In this document: positions 25,922 to 35,005 of the stretch, in pieces
How the letters are laid out: the number at the start of each line of letters is the position of its first letter
Numbering within the stretch: position 1 is the first letter of the stretch
Assembly: GCF_002896965.1 (NCBI RefSeq)
Contig: NZ_LYMM01000021.1
Span: 1 to 64,000 of the forward strand
Reading direction: 5' to 3'
Length of the DNA stretch: 64,000 nt
Source: Novosphingobium guangzhouense
GTDB taxonomy: Bacteria > Pseudomonadota > Alphaproteobacteria > Sphingomonadales > Sphingomonadaceae
Program-made: the position numbers and the translations under genes
Notes under the pieces: generated by a model
The model's database searches: none
Told to the model about the DNA's origin: nothing
What the model saw: the letters and a program-made list of their open reading frames with translations, nothing else

Positions 25922-27612
25922 GACACTGCCGCACTCTTGGTCTGAATTGCAGGCACAAGCGTGCCGGGTCGCTCCCGCGCGAGGGCAGCAGCAAGTTCGG
26001 CGCCTACGATGCGGCCCATCTCGCAGGAACTCGTTATACCTTGGATGAAAGGGTGCCGGCCCATGATGAACGGCAGGCTGAGGCAGAACAGCTGGTCCGT
26101 TGGAATGTCCGGCGAGATCGGGTGGAACTGGTCGTCGACAACGATCCCGCGCGAAGGGGGCCGCGAGGAACCCGCCGACGGGCTAGCTGCTACGTCGCGC
26201 ACGATGCCCTGCTCACGTAGCGATGCGAATGGAAAGTCCTTGGCAGGCAGGGCGCGTTGGCCCGTCGCCTCGATGAAGACGGGGAAATGAATCTCATCGC
26301 CATCCAGGTGGAGGACGGCACCGCTTTCCGCCGCGTAGCTGTCGATCCTGTAGTCTTCTCCGACCCGCATGACATCAAGCTTGCCTGCTTTGTGAAGCGC
26401 TAGCATCCGCTTGATGGATTCATGTGGGACAGTGGCGTAATCGTCGACGAACACGGGCTTAAAAAAGCGGGAGAACCGCCGGAAATCGGCATCGTCGAGA
26501 GAGGGTATCAGGCGTTGGATGACCTCATGCATGCGCAGGATCGCGTAGCGCCAGCCAACGGTGCGACTCGCCTGATAATTCACCTGCGCTTCCGCCAGAT
26601 TTCGTTCGGCCCATACGAATGGATCGGCGGCCATGCGCTCGGCAAAATAGCCATCGCAGAATTCTTCCATGCTCAGGTGCTCAAGGCCGACCTGCCGGGC
26701 ATAGGCACTGTCCGCTGCGGCCAGTTCCTCCTTGAACAGGCCGAAAGCGTGATCGAGCGAATCCTGCGGCTGCGTGGCGATCAGGCTGTCGATCGCCTGG
26801 TCCGTGCAGATGGCGAGCGGTTCGTAGGGTATCGGGAAGTAGAAGTCCGCTTCGGGAAGCAGGCCCTTGCGCGACAACATCGTCATGTGGAAGCTGTCGG
26901 TGTCTGCGCCGGGCTCATAGACCAGTTCACCCTCCCTATCCTCGACGAACTCGCCATGGCTCACCGCCAGCGCCACCGCGGCGTCTATCGCGGTGAGAGA
27001 TGAGCCGCGAATGCCGATCCGGCAGGCGGGGATCTTCTCGATTTCGGAAGCTGGCCAGGGGCTTAGGAAATAGCCCGGCCGCACCTCCGGCTGGTCAGGC
27101 CATTGGTGGCCCGTTGCCAGCACGACGTGGTCGAAGCGTGCCTCGAAAATACTGCCGCCCTCAGGTCGGACGAGCAGAGTCATTCCATCATCGGTGCTGA
27201 TGGCGTCGACCACTTCGCACCGTGTCCGTACGTCGACCACCACTCCCGAACGCATTGCCCGTTCCAGCATCGCATGAAGCTGATCGTAAAAGTATTCGCC
27301 GAGAAGGACGCGTGGGTAGAAGGCGCGATCGTCGATTTGCTCTCGGCTGATGTGCAGTTCGACAAGCCTTTCATTGCTTTGCCGGTCAAGCCACTCGACG
27401 AGCGGCTCCTCCAGCGGCGGAATTTCAACGCTGGCTATGTTGGACAGCATCGCCGGATCGTTCCAGCCGGGCCGATAAGGCGTGCCTCGCCCGACGCTCG
27501 CCTGCTTCTCGAACAGGGTCAATTCGAACGGGCCCACTTGCTCCTGCAACAGGGCACGCAGCGTGTATATCGTGGTCGGGCCGGCGCCGACGAACGCAAC
27601 GGATCGGGTCAT
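25918..27612 (-). CDS. FAD/NAD(P)-binding oxidoreductase-like protein
   Basis: This 564-residue flavoprotein opens with SVAFVGAGPTTIYTLRALL, a dinucleotide-binding fold, followed by FEKQASVGRGTPY and AMLSNIAS, then VVLATGH near residue 163, as in the FAD-NAD(P)-binding family that includes HsiL-like proteins. A C-terminal QGITSSCEMGRIVGAELA closes the FAD site. The reaction is unknown; relatives are N-hydroxylating or related monooxygenases. It is cytoplasmic and coupled to the DUF1543 gene. Confidence 0.85.
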   Translation of the reverse strand: MTRSVAFVGAGPTTIYTLRALLQEQVGPFELTLFEKQASVGRGTPYRPGWNDPAMLSNIASVEIPPLEEPLVEWLDRQSNERLVELHISREQIDDRAFYPRVLLGEYFYDQLHAMLERAMRSGVVVDVRTRCEVVDAISTDDGMTLLVRPEGGSIFEARFDHVVLATGHQWPDQPEVRPGYFLSPWPASEIEKIPACRIGIRGSSLTAIDAAVALAVSHGEFVEDREGELVYEPGADTDSFHMTMLSRKGLLPEADFYFPIPYEPLAICTDQAIDSLIATQPQDSLDHAFGLFKEELAAADSAYARQVGLEHLSMEEFCDGYFAERMAADPFVWAERNLAEAQVNYQASRTVGWRYAILRMHEVIQRLIPSLDDADFRRFSRFFKPVFVDDYATVPHESIKRMLALHKAGKLDVMRVGEDYRIDSYAAESGAVLHLDGDEIHFPVFIEATGQRALPAKDFPFASLREQGIVRDVAASPSAGSSRPPSRGIVVDDQFHPISPDIPTDQLFCLSLPFIMGRHPFIQGITSSCEMGRIVGAELAAALARERPGTLVPAIQTKSAAVS

Positions 27613-27761
27613 CCCGGAAAAATGCTTAAGAGATCGGGCTGGCTCCCAAAAAAGAGCTAGATCCAGGTTAATTTGGCAGTCTTGGTGGCATGAGGCTGAA
27701 GTGCGCGTGGTGCAAACCCCGTCCCGCTCCCTATCTTGTACTCAGAGAAAGGGTACGTGGC

Positions 27762-28025
27762 ATGGCGAACGGCTGGGCGCCCGACAGCGCCGTTCAGGAT
27801 CAGATTGAGGACAGCCTCAACGATGCCGTATCGGCTGCGCGTGCCCGGCTGCCAAAGGGTCACGGAAGCGCACAGTGCGAGGAGTGCGGCGAAGCAATTC
27901 CAGAAGCAAGGCGTCGCGCAATGCCAGGGGCACGGACTTGCGTTGTCTGCCAGTCTGCACGGGATAAGCTGCCAGCCCGTTCTATGTTCAACCGACGCGG
28001 AAGCAAGGACAGCCAGCTGCGCTGA
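27762..28025 (+). CDS. DksA/TraR family zinc-finger protein
   Basis: The 87-residue protein has the TraR/DksA plan: an N-terminal helix (DQIEDSLNDAVSAARARLP), then CEECGEAIPEARRRAMPGAR and CVVCQ, forming a C4 zinc site. Short members bind RNA polymerase through the secondary channel and alter promoter choice. The ATG at 27762 has AAAGGG upstream; an earlier start at 27690 adds an unlikely Cys-rich tail. It is a typical passenger of phages and integrated elements and stands near the integrase. Confidence 0.85.
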   Translation: MANGWAPDSAVQDQIEDSLNDAVSAARARLPKGHGSAQCEECGEAIPEARRRAMPGARTCVVCQSARDKLPARSMFNRRGSKDSQLR

Positions 28026-28379
28026 CCTTGTGCCGTAACGCCGTCATTTCAATCTGTGGTAGCCTTAGCCGTCCGGACGTTGGCGCCGACTAGTGCGGGT
28101 TGATCGTCATCTGCCGCTGCAGCGGACGGCCTGCCCTGAGCGTCGGAGTTTGGCGATTGAAAGGCAGGTGAGTGCTGGTTGCGATATGATGCGCAATCCA
28201 TACCCAGAAACTACGTGAGGATATAAAAGTAACATCGCTAAATGAATGATTAAATAAGCTGGTTTCAGCGAATCAACTGAAATTTTGGAAGGCGAAGTGC
28301 TTTTGAGATTGGTATTAAATCATATCCATCCATATTTATTTTACATAGTGCGTAATATGTATAGATAATTCAGAATATT
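28026..28379. other. AT-rich spacer downstream of integrase
   Basis: The last 180 bases are AT-rich, unlike the rest of the window. No gene is visible. It may contain control sites of the integrated element, but none was identified. Confidence 0.4.
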
Positions 28380-29627
28380 TCATGAGGCGCTGTGTCCAAA
28401 GCGAGGTCTGATAATTTCAGCGCCGCTGCGTAATTGATCGATGTGATCCGACCAGTGCTGCATCATCCGTTCTCTTTCGGACCAGTACTGCCCACGGGCA
28501 TAGGCTCTCCTGATAGAGTTGCCGTCTGCATGGGCCAACTGTCGCTCGATAGCGTCTGGATTCCAGATCCCCATTTCGTTGAGCAAGGTTGCTGCCAATG
28601 CTCGAAATCCATGTGCGGTCATTTGATCTTTCGCGAAGCCCAACCTGCGAAGCGCCGCGTTGAGTGTATTGTCGGACATCGGCCTGGACAGGGATCTCAG
28701 GGACGGGAAGAGGTATGAGCTGTAGCTTGCGTCATGCTCAATCTCGCCAAGGATCTCGATCGCTTGAGCGCTCAAAGGCACGGAGTGTGCGACACCCATC
28801 TTCATCTTGGGGCCTGGAATGGTCCAGACCTTTCGTTCGAGATCGAATTCCTTCCATTCGGCCCAGCGCAACTCACCAGGTCGGACAAAAACATGAGCGA
28901 GTAATCGAAGCGCCGTTCGGGTGAGGGGCATCCCGTCATAATCGTCGATGGCCCGTAGCAATGCTCCTGCCTCTTTTGATGTGGTGACCGCTGCACGGTG
29001 CTTTGTCTTCGGCGTGATAAGGGCGCCGCGAAGGTCTGCAGCTACATCTCGCCCCGCGCGGGCGCTGACAATGGCGTAACGAAAAACCTGGCTACACGCT
29101 GTGCGGATTCGGTTGGCGGTATCGTACCGCTTCGTCGCTTCGACTTTCTTGAGGGCAAGCAGCAATTCCGGTGCCGAGATTTCGGCAATCGGTCGCTTGC
29201 CAATCGATGGATAGATTTTGGCTAACAGCCACCGCGCCTTTTTTACGGTCATGGGGGCGGCGCCTTCGGTTTCGATCTTGGCGATCCACTCGTCGGCGAT
29301 GGATTGGAAGGTGTTGGATGCGGCGAGCGATTGCTCGATTTTCTCGAGCCTCGCCTGCTCAAGCGGATCGATGCCTTTTGCCAGCAGGCGGCGGGCGTCT
29401 AACAGAAGGTCTCGTGCTTCACCCAGCGTGATTTCTGGCCAGCGTCCGAAGGACAGGGTACGCTGTTGGCCTCCAAAGCGATAATTCATCCGCCAGTATC
29501 GAACGCCGCTTGGCTTAACCAACAGGTAGAGCCCGTCTCGGTCGGACAGCTTGAAGGCCTTGTCTCTTGGCTTTGCGTTCTTTACCGCGATGGCGCTGAG
29601 GCCGTTTTTTCCTGACGTCTCTGGCAC
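28380..29627 (-). CDS. P4-type tyrosine integrase
   Basis: The 415-residue protein has the N-terminal DUF4102 domain (LSAIAVKNAKP, then LSDRDGLYLLVKPSG) and a tyrosine recombinase domain: Arg in VRPGELRWAEW, HxxR in TAHGFRALAAT, a late His in LAHADGN and Tyr in RRAYARGQYW. It integrates DNA at tRNA 3' ends. I chose GTG 29627, preceded by CGGAGG, over an ATG at 29678. It points away from the tRNA-Cys gene next to it, the usual layout of an island integrase. Its gene is intact. Confidence 0.92.
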   Translation of the reverse strand: MPETSGKNGLSAIAVKNAKPRDKAFKLSDRDGLYLLVKPSGVRYWRMNYRFGGQQRTLSFGRWPEITLGEARDLLLDARRLLAKGIDPLEQARLEKIEQSLAASNTFQSIADEWIAKIETEGAAPMTVKKARWLLAKIYPSIGKRPIAEISAPELLLALKKVEATKRYDTANRIRTACSQVFRYAIVSARAGRDVAADLRGALITPKTKHRAAVTTSKEAGALLRAIDDYDGMPLTRTALRLLAHVFVRPGELRWAEWKEFDLERKVWTIPGPKMKMGVAHSVPLSAQAIEILGEIEHDASYSSYLFPSLRSLSRPMSDNTLNAALRRLGFAKDQMTAHGFRALAATLLNEMGIWNPDAIERQLAHADGNSIRRAYARGQYWSERERMMQHWSDHIDQLRSGAEIIRPRFGHSAS

Positions 29628-29788
29628 TGATGGACCTCCGAGCATTGTCGGGCGGGAGTCCATCATCGGGACCATCAATGGCCATGGATGCGGCTGAACC
29701 CGTCCGGATTGGAGCGGAGATTATACCAGTAAAAACGGCGGAAAACAGCCATTCTCCGGACATCCGTGGACGTCTCCGGAGAGGGGAA

Positions 29789-29862
29789 TGGAGGCCCGAG
29801 CCGGAATCGAACCGGCGTGCAAGGATTTGCAGTCCTCTGCGTCACCACTCCGCCATCGGGCC
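29789..29862 (-). tRNA. tRNA-Cys (anticodon GCA)
   Basis: The minus strand folds into a full cloverleaf: acceptor GGCCCGA/TCGGGCC, anticodon stem GAGGA/TCCTT around CTGCAAA with anticodon GCA, T-arm CCGG/CCGG around TTCGATT, discriminator T and an encoded CCA. Its 3' end faces the integrase and is the likely attachment site of the island on the left. Confidence 0.95.
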
Positions 29863-30052
29863 ATCCGTGTGGAGGAATGCGCGCCTAGCAACCGATCGAA
29901 GGGAGCGCAATGGGATTCGCGAAAGTTATCGGAATTTGTTTGCCGCACATCCTGGAGACTTGTGCAAAGCGGGGGTGATGCGCGGCATTTCCTGCCAGCA
30001 CGTGGTCGCCTAGAGTTTCTTTGCGGGTCGGCGGGTCTGTAAGGAGCAGTGC

Positions 30053-30583
30053 ATGATTCTCGGAGCAGTTCTTGCAGGCGGCATGTCCAGCCGCTTCGGC
30101 AGCGACAAGGCGCTTGCCCAGATCAACGGGCACTCGCTCATTTCACTGGCTGTCGACGCACTGTCGGGCTGGTGCGACCATGTCGTGGTCACAGGGCGCG
30201 AAACCGCTCCTGCGCCAACGCTCCCCGACTCGCCCAGAGCGGGAATGGGCCCCTTGGGCGGACTGGCGGCTGCTTTGCATTACGCCAGCGACGAGGGGTA
30301 CGACGTGGTCCTGAGCTGCGGTGTCGACGCAGGGTTGTTACCGGAAGACCTGCCGGAACTTCTGGGCGCTGCGCCGGCATATCTTGCCGCCCAGCCGGTC
30401 ATCGGCTTGTGGCCTGCCGCAACGGCAGCGCAGCTTGATGCCCTGTTGGCAAGCGACGTATCGCATTCCATGCGCCGCTTCGCGGCCCTCATCGGTGCGC
30501 GACCCGTCGAGATTTCCGCGCCGGTCGGCAATATCAACACGCCGGAGGACCTCGCGCGGATCGCGCGAGGTCTCCCTGATTGA
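30053..30583 (+). CDS. mobA: Molybdenum cofactor guanylyltransferase
   Basis: MobA joins GMP to molybdopterin to make the dinucleotide cofactor of DMSO-reductase-family enzymes. The 176-residue protein has the nucleotide-binding opening GAVLAGGMSSRFGSDKALAQ, then GMGPLGGLAAAL and the metal-binding VVLSCGVDAG segment. AAGGAG stands before the ATG. It is a core gene next to tRNA-Cys and would supply the YdeP-type enzyme of the island. A perfect hairpin overlaps its 3' end. Confidence 0.9.
   Translation: MILGAVLAGGMSSRFGSDKALAQINGHSLISLAVDALSGWCDHVVVTGRETAPAPTLPDSPRAGMGPLGGLAAALHYASDEGYDVVLSCGVDAGLLPEDLPELLGAAPAYLAAQPVIGLWPAATAAQLDALLASDVSHSMRRFAALIGARPVEISAPVGNINTPEDLARIARGLPD
30549..30571. 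terminator. Hairpin overlapping the end of mobA
   Basis: ACCTCGCGCG and CGCGCGAGGT form a perfect 10-bp stem around GAT, inside the last codons of mobA. No T run follows. It lies just before the stop of the convergent regulator gene and may limit read-through in both directions. Confidence 0.4.
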
Positions 30584-30598
30584 CGGCATTCTGGCCCG

Positions 30599-31330
30599 TC
30601 AGGCTGCCGCGTGCTGCGGAGCGCTGAGAGCGACCATATCTGCAGAGAATGTCTTTTGTGGGTCGTATTCATCCGGTGAGAGCAGGCAGTATCCGCCTGC
30701 TGCGGCCGTTTCGATGATGCCGGCCATGCCAACGAAGCTCAATTTTCGGCGCAGCCGTGACATGTGAACGGCAATGCTGTTGGTTTCAGGCACAAACCCC
30801 ATGCGCCAGACGTCCTGAATGAGATCCTGCTTGCTGACAGGTTTGCCGGGCGTGTCGGCCAGTCTCCAGATCAGCGCGAATTCGCGAGGATTGAGGTTGA
30901 GCGATTTGCCGTGCCCATAAGCTTCACGCGCCAGAAGGTCGAGTTCCAGACCGCCAAGCTTGCGATGACGGGGCAACCACCGCGTCAATTGCGCCAACCT
31001 GCAGGCCCTGGCTTCGAATTCTCCGGGTTCGATGGTGCTATGAACGACTTCCCCAAACCCGGCTTGCAGCAACTCCGCGCGTTCTCCGGCAGTTGCAGAG
31101 CCTATAAGCAGAATGAAACGTCGCACATCGCTGCGTATGGAAAGCAACCTTTCCCATTCCGTAGGGTCAAGTCTGCCCGCTTGCATTATCCCTATACCGT
31201 CGTTGGACGGTTCCCCACCAAAATCCAGCGTCCAGCCGTATGCCCTCAGGTCGAACTCGATCGGGATCCTGCCCGTATCAAGCCAACGAAAATGATGCGG
31301 CACTTCCCGCCGCGAATATAGATCCGCCAT
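30599..31330 (-). CDS. OmpR-type winged-helix regulator with degenerate receiver
   Basis: The C-terminal half of this 243-residue protein is an OmpR/PhoB winged-helix domain (LNLNPREFALIWRLADTPGK, SKQDLIQDVWRMGFVPETNS, VHMSRLRRKL). The N-terminal half has a receiver-like alternation of strands and helices but no clear phosphorylation Asp or Lys, so it may respond to something other than a histidine kinase. No kinase gene is adjacent. It converges with mobA. Confidence 0.8.
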   Translation of the reverse strand: MADLYSRREVPHHFRWLDTGRIPIEFDLRAYGWTLDFGGEPSNDGIGIMQAGRLDPTEWERLLSIRSDVRRFILLIGSATAGERAELLQAGFGEVVHSTIEPGEFEARACRLAQLTRWLPRHRKLGGLELDLLAREAYGHGKSLNLNPREFALIWRLADTPGKPVSKQDLIQDVWRMGFVPETNSIAVHMSRLRRKLSFVGMAGIIETAAAGGYCLLSPDEYDPQKTFSADMVALSAPQHAAA

Positions 31331-31477
31331 TTGCCCCCCAAATCGCCGCAGTCCTGATGCGAGGGGGGCAGATGGGGCATTTTTGCCCTACGGCACAACA
31401 CGTATATTATTACAGGGTTATGGGCCTGTGATAACCTGGGTGTCGTGCCGAAAAGGCCGATTTGCGCCGTTTACGCC

Positions 31478-32677
31478 TTAGTTTGACGGGGTGTTGACGC
31501 CCATCGAGGTAAGGTAGCGTTTCACGTTGCGCGCAGCCTGACGCAAGCGCTGCTCGTTCTCGACCATCGCGATTCTGACGAAGCCTTCGCCGTCTTCACC
31601 ATAGCCGACGCCGGGGGCGACAGCGACCTCGGCATGGGTCAGCAACTGCTTGGAGAATTCGAGGCTGCCCATGTCCTTGAGCGCCGGGGGCAGGGGCGCC
31701 CAGGCGAACATCGATGCCTTGGGGGCAGGAATGTCCCATCCCGCCCGTCCGAAGGCTTCGACCATGACATCGCGGCGCTTCTGGTAAAGGTCGCGGTTGC
31801 GCTGGACGATATCCTGCGGACCGTTGAGCGCCGCGCAGGCCGCTGCCTGGATCGGCGTGAAAGCGCCATAGTCGAGATAGGATTTCACACGGGTCAGCGC
31901 CGAGATCAGCTTCTGGTTGCCGACCGCGAAGCCGATGCGCCAGCCTGCCATCGAATACGTCTTGCTCATCGAGGTGAATTCCACCGCGACGTCCTTTGCG
32001 CCCGGCACTTCCAGAATGGAGCGCGTCGGATTGCCGTCGTAGTACAGTTCGGAATAAGCGAGATCGGACAGGATCCAGACCTTGTTCTCCTTGGCCCACG
32101 CCACGAGCCGCTCGTAGAATGCAAGGTCCACCGTCTCGGCCGTCGGGTTCGATGGATAGTTGACGATCAGGATCGACGGACGCGGTACTGTGAAGGCCAT
32201 CGCGCGGTCCAGCGAACGCCAGTAGTTCTCATCCGGCGTCGTCGGCACCGAGCGGATCGTCGCTCCGGCAATGATGAAGCCGAAAGTGTGGATCGGGTAG
32301 CTGGGATTCGGAGCCAGAACAACGTCACCGGGCGCGGTGATTGCGGTGGCAAGGCTGGCCAGGCCCTCCTTGGAACCCATGGTCACGACGACTTCGCGCT
32401 CAGGGTCCAGTTCCACATTGAAGCGGTTGGCGTAATAGTTCGCCTGGGCACGGCGCAGTCCGGGAATGCCCTTGGACTGCGAATAGCCGTGCGCGTCGGG
32501 CTTCTGAGCGACTTCGCACAGCTTGTCGAGCACGTGCTGCGGAGGCGGCAGGTCCGGATTGCCCATGCCAAGGTCGATGATGTCCTTGCCCGCCTGGCGT
32601 GCTGCGTGCCTCATCGCGTTCACTTCGGCGATGACATAGGGCGGCAGTCGCTTGATGCGGTAGAACTCGTCTTCCAT
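31478..32677 (-). CDS. Class I/II PLP aminotransferase (alanine / diaminopimelate type)
   Basis: This 399-residue PLP enzyme has DLGMGNPDLPPP at the N-terminus, NYPSNPTAETV, and SMSKTYSMAGWRIGF with the PLP-binding Lys. It is closest to the AlaC/LL-diaminopimelate aminotransferase group that works on alanine-pyruvate or related pairs; sequence alone does not settle the substrate. It is cytoplasmic and divergent from phaC. Confidence 0.87.
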   Translation of the reverse strand: MEDEFYRIKRLPPYVIAEVNAMRHAARQAGKDIIDLGMGNPDLPPPQHVLDKLCEVAQKPDAHGYSQSKGIPGLRRAQANYYANRFNVELDPEREVVVTMGSKEGLASLATAITAPGDVVLAPNPSYPIHTFGFIIAGATIRSVPTTPDENYWRSLDRAMAFTVPRPSILIVNYPSNPTAETVDLAFYERLVAWAKENKVWILSDLAYSELYYDGNPTRSILEVPGAKDVAVEFTSMSKTYSMAGWRIGFAVGNQKLISALTRVKSYLDYGAFTPIQAAACAALNGPQDIVQRNRDLYQKRRDVMVEAFGRAGWDIPAPKASMFAWAPLPPALKDMGSLEFSKQLLTHAEVAVAPGVGYGEDGEGFVRIAMVENEQRLRQAARNVKRYLTSMGVNTPSN

Positions 32678-32868
32678 GACCTCTGGTATCCAGTAGTTTG
32701 GGCGGCAGGATTGCCGCTCGGCCCCTGTAGGGGATTCGAGCTTCCGCGCAAATGGGGACTCGCGAAAGATAATTGCAGGAAATGTAGCGCCCAGGCGTGC
32801 AAAGGGGGCTCGACAGGAGTCCGCGGCATTGTCACCCTGCGCGCGAATCCCAAGGAGAGCGATTGCCG

Positions 32869-34728
32869 ATGGCTACCGACGCCGACCTCATCAGCGACGT
32901 CATGAAGTCCCAGGTCCAGAGCCTGACAACCTTGCTCGGCCAGATGGTGCCGGCGGAAGGGACACCGGAAGCGGAGGCTACGGTGCAATGGGCAGAAGTT
33001 GCCGGACGGCTGCACTCCATCTGGACCGAATTCCAGGTAGAGCAACTGAGCAAGGCCGCCGCTGACAAGCCGCCTCACTTTGCAGATCCAACAAAGTGGA
33101 TCGCCACGGCAGAGGGCGTGTTTCGCCAACTTCCCTGGGCTAACCCTGAAGTGCAGCAGAAGTTCTGGAATGACGGGCTGGCCCTCGTGAATGCGGTGTT
33201 CGGGCAATATGGGCTCGGCCCTCGGGCCGACGACGCAAGGGACGAGCCTGAATTGCCGCGCCGCGATCACCGCTTCGCCGATCCGGAATGGCGCCGCCAG
33301 CCATTCTTCGCGATGCTGCATCAGCTTTATCTGCTGATCAGCGAGCAAGTGACGGATATGGCCGAAGCAGTGCAGGGCCTGGAACCGGCGCGCAAGGCGC
33401 AGCTGCTTTTCGCGACACGGACAGTAGTCGATGCGCTGAGCCCTGCGAATTTTCCGCTGACCAATCCGGTCGCTCTGGCAAGGGCGTCGGAAACCCGTGG
33501 GGAAAGCCTTGTACGCGGGTTCGAGAATCTCCTTGACGACATGCGCAAGGGGCAGCTCACGCATACGCGCCCCGGTGCTTTCGTGCTGGGCGAAAACATA
33601 GCGGTCACGCCGGGCAAGGTCGTGTTTGAAACCCCGCTCTTTCAGCTCATCCAGTATACCCCTACTACCGACAAGGTCGTGAAGATTCCGTTGGTGATTT
33701 TCCCGCCGTGGATCAACCGCTTCTACATTCTTGATCTCAACGCCCGCAAAAGCTTCGTGCGCTGGGCAGTGGAGCAGGGTGTTACGGTATTCATGGTGTC
33801 GTGGAAGTCGGCGGACGCGTCGATGGCCGACCTGCTCTGGGACGATTACATCGCGGCCCAGATCGAGGCCGTGGATTTTGTATGCGCACGGTTGGCCGTG
33901 CCGTCGGCCCACACGATCGGGTACTGTGTTGCGGGTACGACGCTTGCCGCAACGCTTGCCGTCCTGGCGCGCAGGGGAGAGGCGGGCAAGATCGCCAGCG
34001 CCACTTTCTTCACCGCACAGGTGGATTTCGAGGATGCCGGAGATCTCAAGAATTTCGTCGATGATCAGCAGATCGAAACTGTCGACAGGCTTTCTCCCGA
34101 AGGTTATCTCGACGGGCGGTATCTGGCCGCGACGTTCAACATCCTGCGTGGCAATGAACTCATCTGGAATTACGTTGAGCGTAACTATCTGAAGGGGGAA
34201 GAATATCCTGCTTTCGACCTGTTGCACTGGAACGGGGATGTAACGAACCTGCCGGCTCGCTGGCACGGCAATTATCTGCGCGATCTTTATCGCGACAACC
34301 GACTGGCAGTTGCCGATTCGTTGTCCGCATGCGGTACCCCGATCGACCTGCACCGCATCGCTACTCCATGCTATATCCAGGCAGGGCGCGAGGATCATAT
34401 CGCGCCGCCGGTCAGCGTCTGGAAGTTGACGCGATACCTGGCCGGGGATTGGACTTTCGTGCTGGCCGGGTCTGGCCATATTGCCGGGGTCGTCAATCCG
34501 CCCTCAGCGGGGAAGTATCAATACTGGACCAATGACCGTTCGCCCGAAAGCCTTGCCGAATTTGTAGATGGCTCGGTTGAGCATCCGGGATCATGGTGGC
34601 CGCATTGGGTGCAATGGCTCCGAAGCCTTGATCCCGCAGAGGTGCCGGCCAAAGGAAAGCGCAGGCCGGGTAGTCGAGGCGACAAGGTGATCGAGGATGC
34701 GCCGGGGCGTTACGTCGCTACGCGGTAA
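32869..34728 (+). CDS. phaC: Class I poly(3-hydroxyalkanoate) synthase
   Basis: PhaC polymerises (R)-3-hydroxyacyl-CoA into storage polyester at granule surfaces. The 619-residue protein has the long N-terminal domain of class I enzymes and the catalytic set: Cys353 in the lipase-like box GYCVAG, Asp in GREDHIAPP and His in GSGHIAGVVNPP. FPPWINRFYILDL is a typical preceding motif. I chose ATG 32869, preceded by AAGGAG, over a longer frame from 32797. The phasin gene follows in the same direction after a 277-base regulatory region. Confidence 0.95.
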   Translation: MATDADLISDVMKSQVQSLTTLLGQMVPAEGTPEAEATVQWAEVAGRLHSIWTEFQVEQLSKAAADKPPHFADPTKWIATAEGVFRQLPWANPEVQQKFWNDGLALVNAVFGQYGLGPRADDARDEPELPRRDHRFADPEWRRQPFFAMLHQLYLLISEQVTDMAEAVQGLEPARKAQLLFATRTVVDALSPANFPLTNPVALARASETRGESLVRGFENLLDDMRKGQLTHTRPGAFVLGENIAVTPGKVVFETPLFQLIQYTPTTDKVVKIPLVIFPPWINRFYILDLNARKSFVRWAVEQGVTVFMVSWKSADASMADLLWDDYIAAQIEAVDFVCARLAVPSAHTIGYCVAGTTLAATLAVLARRGEAGKIASATFFTAQVDFEDAGDLKNFVDDQQIETVDRLSPEGYLDGRYLAATFNILRGNELIWNYVERNYLKGEEYPAFDLLHWNGDVTNLPARWHGNYLRDLYRDNRLAVADSLSACGTPIDLHRIATPCYIQAGREDHIAPPVSVWKLTRYLAGDWTFVLAGSGHIAGVVNPPSAGKYQYWTNDRSPESLAEFVDGSVEHPGSWWPHWVQWLRSLDPAEVPAKGKRRPGSRGDKVIEDAPGRYVATR

Positions 34729-34839
34729 AAGCTCCGTTTCGGGGGTTTTACGGCGTGACCTGAGCAGCGGTGCGTGCTGACACATAGGCGTAATCTGCGT
34801 GCGACAGTGTGCAGGCGTCTGGAAGTAGCGGCGATTTTG

Positions 34840-34918
34840 TGCGATGCAGCATAATTGTGCGGCGCAACATAAGAGTGTTGACTTCGCGCCTGCAAAAACT
34901 TATTTTGCAACGCAGCAA
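34840..34918 (+). promoter_or_regulatory. PhaR-type operator sites upstream of the phasin gene
   Basis: Three copies of TGC-N3-GCA occur: TGCGATGCA (34840-34848), TGCGGCGCA (34858-34866) and TGCAACGCA (34906-34914). The third is part of TTGCAACGCAGCAA and overlaps the -10 element. PhaR of Paracoccus is known to bind TGC-rich sites of the form CTGC-N3-GCAG upstream of phasin genes. An extra inverted pair, TGCAAAA/TTTTGCA, spans 34891-34909. PhaR is not encoded in this window. Confidence 0.55.
34878..34906 (+). promoter_or_regulatory. Sigma-70-type promoter of the phasin gene
   Basis: TTGACT (34878-34883) and TATTTT (34901-34906) are separated by 17 bases, about 100 bases before the phasin start. 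The -10 overlaps the proposed PhaR site, which fits repression. Confidence 0.6.
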
Positions 34919-35005
34919 CGGTTTTTGCGACTCGTGGCTCTTGCGGATTTCTGGGGGTAGCGCCCGGATGGAATTCGAAGTTTTCAAACAAGGCTGGATA
35001 TACAG

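Noticed and set aside
32620..34479. A 619-codon frame opposite phaC
   Set aside because: Antisense to a complete PHA synthase with all catalytic residues; the translation has no recognisable domain.
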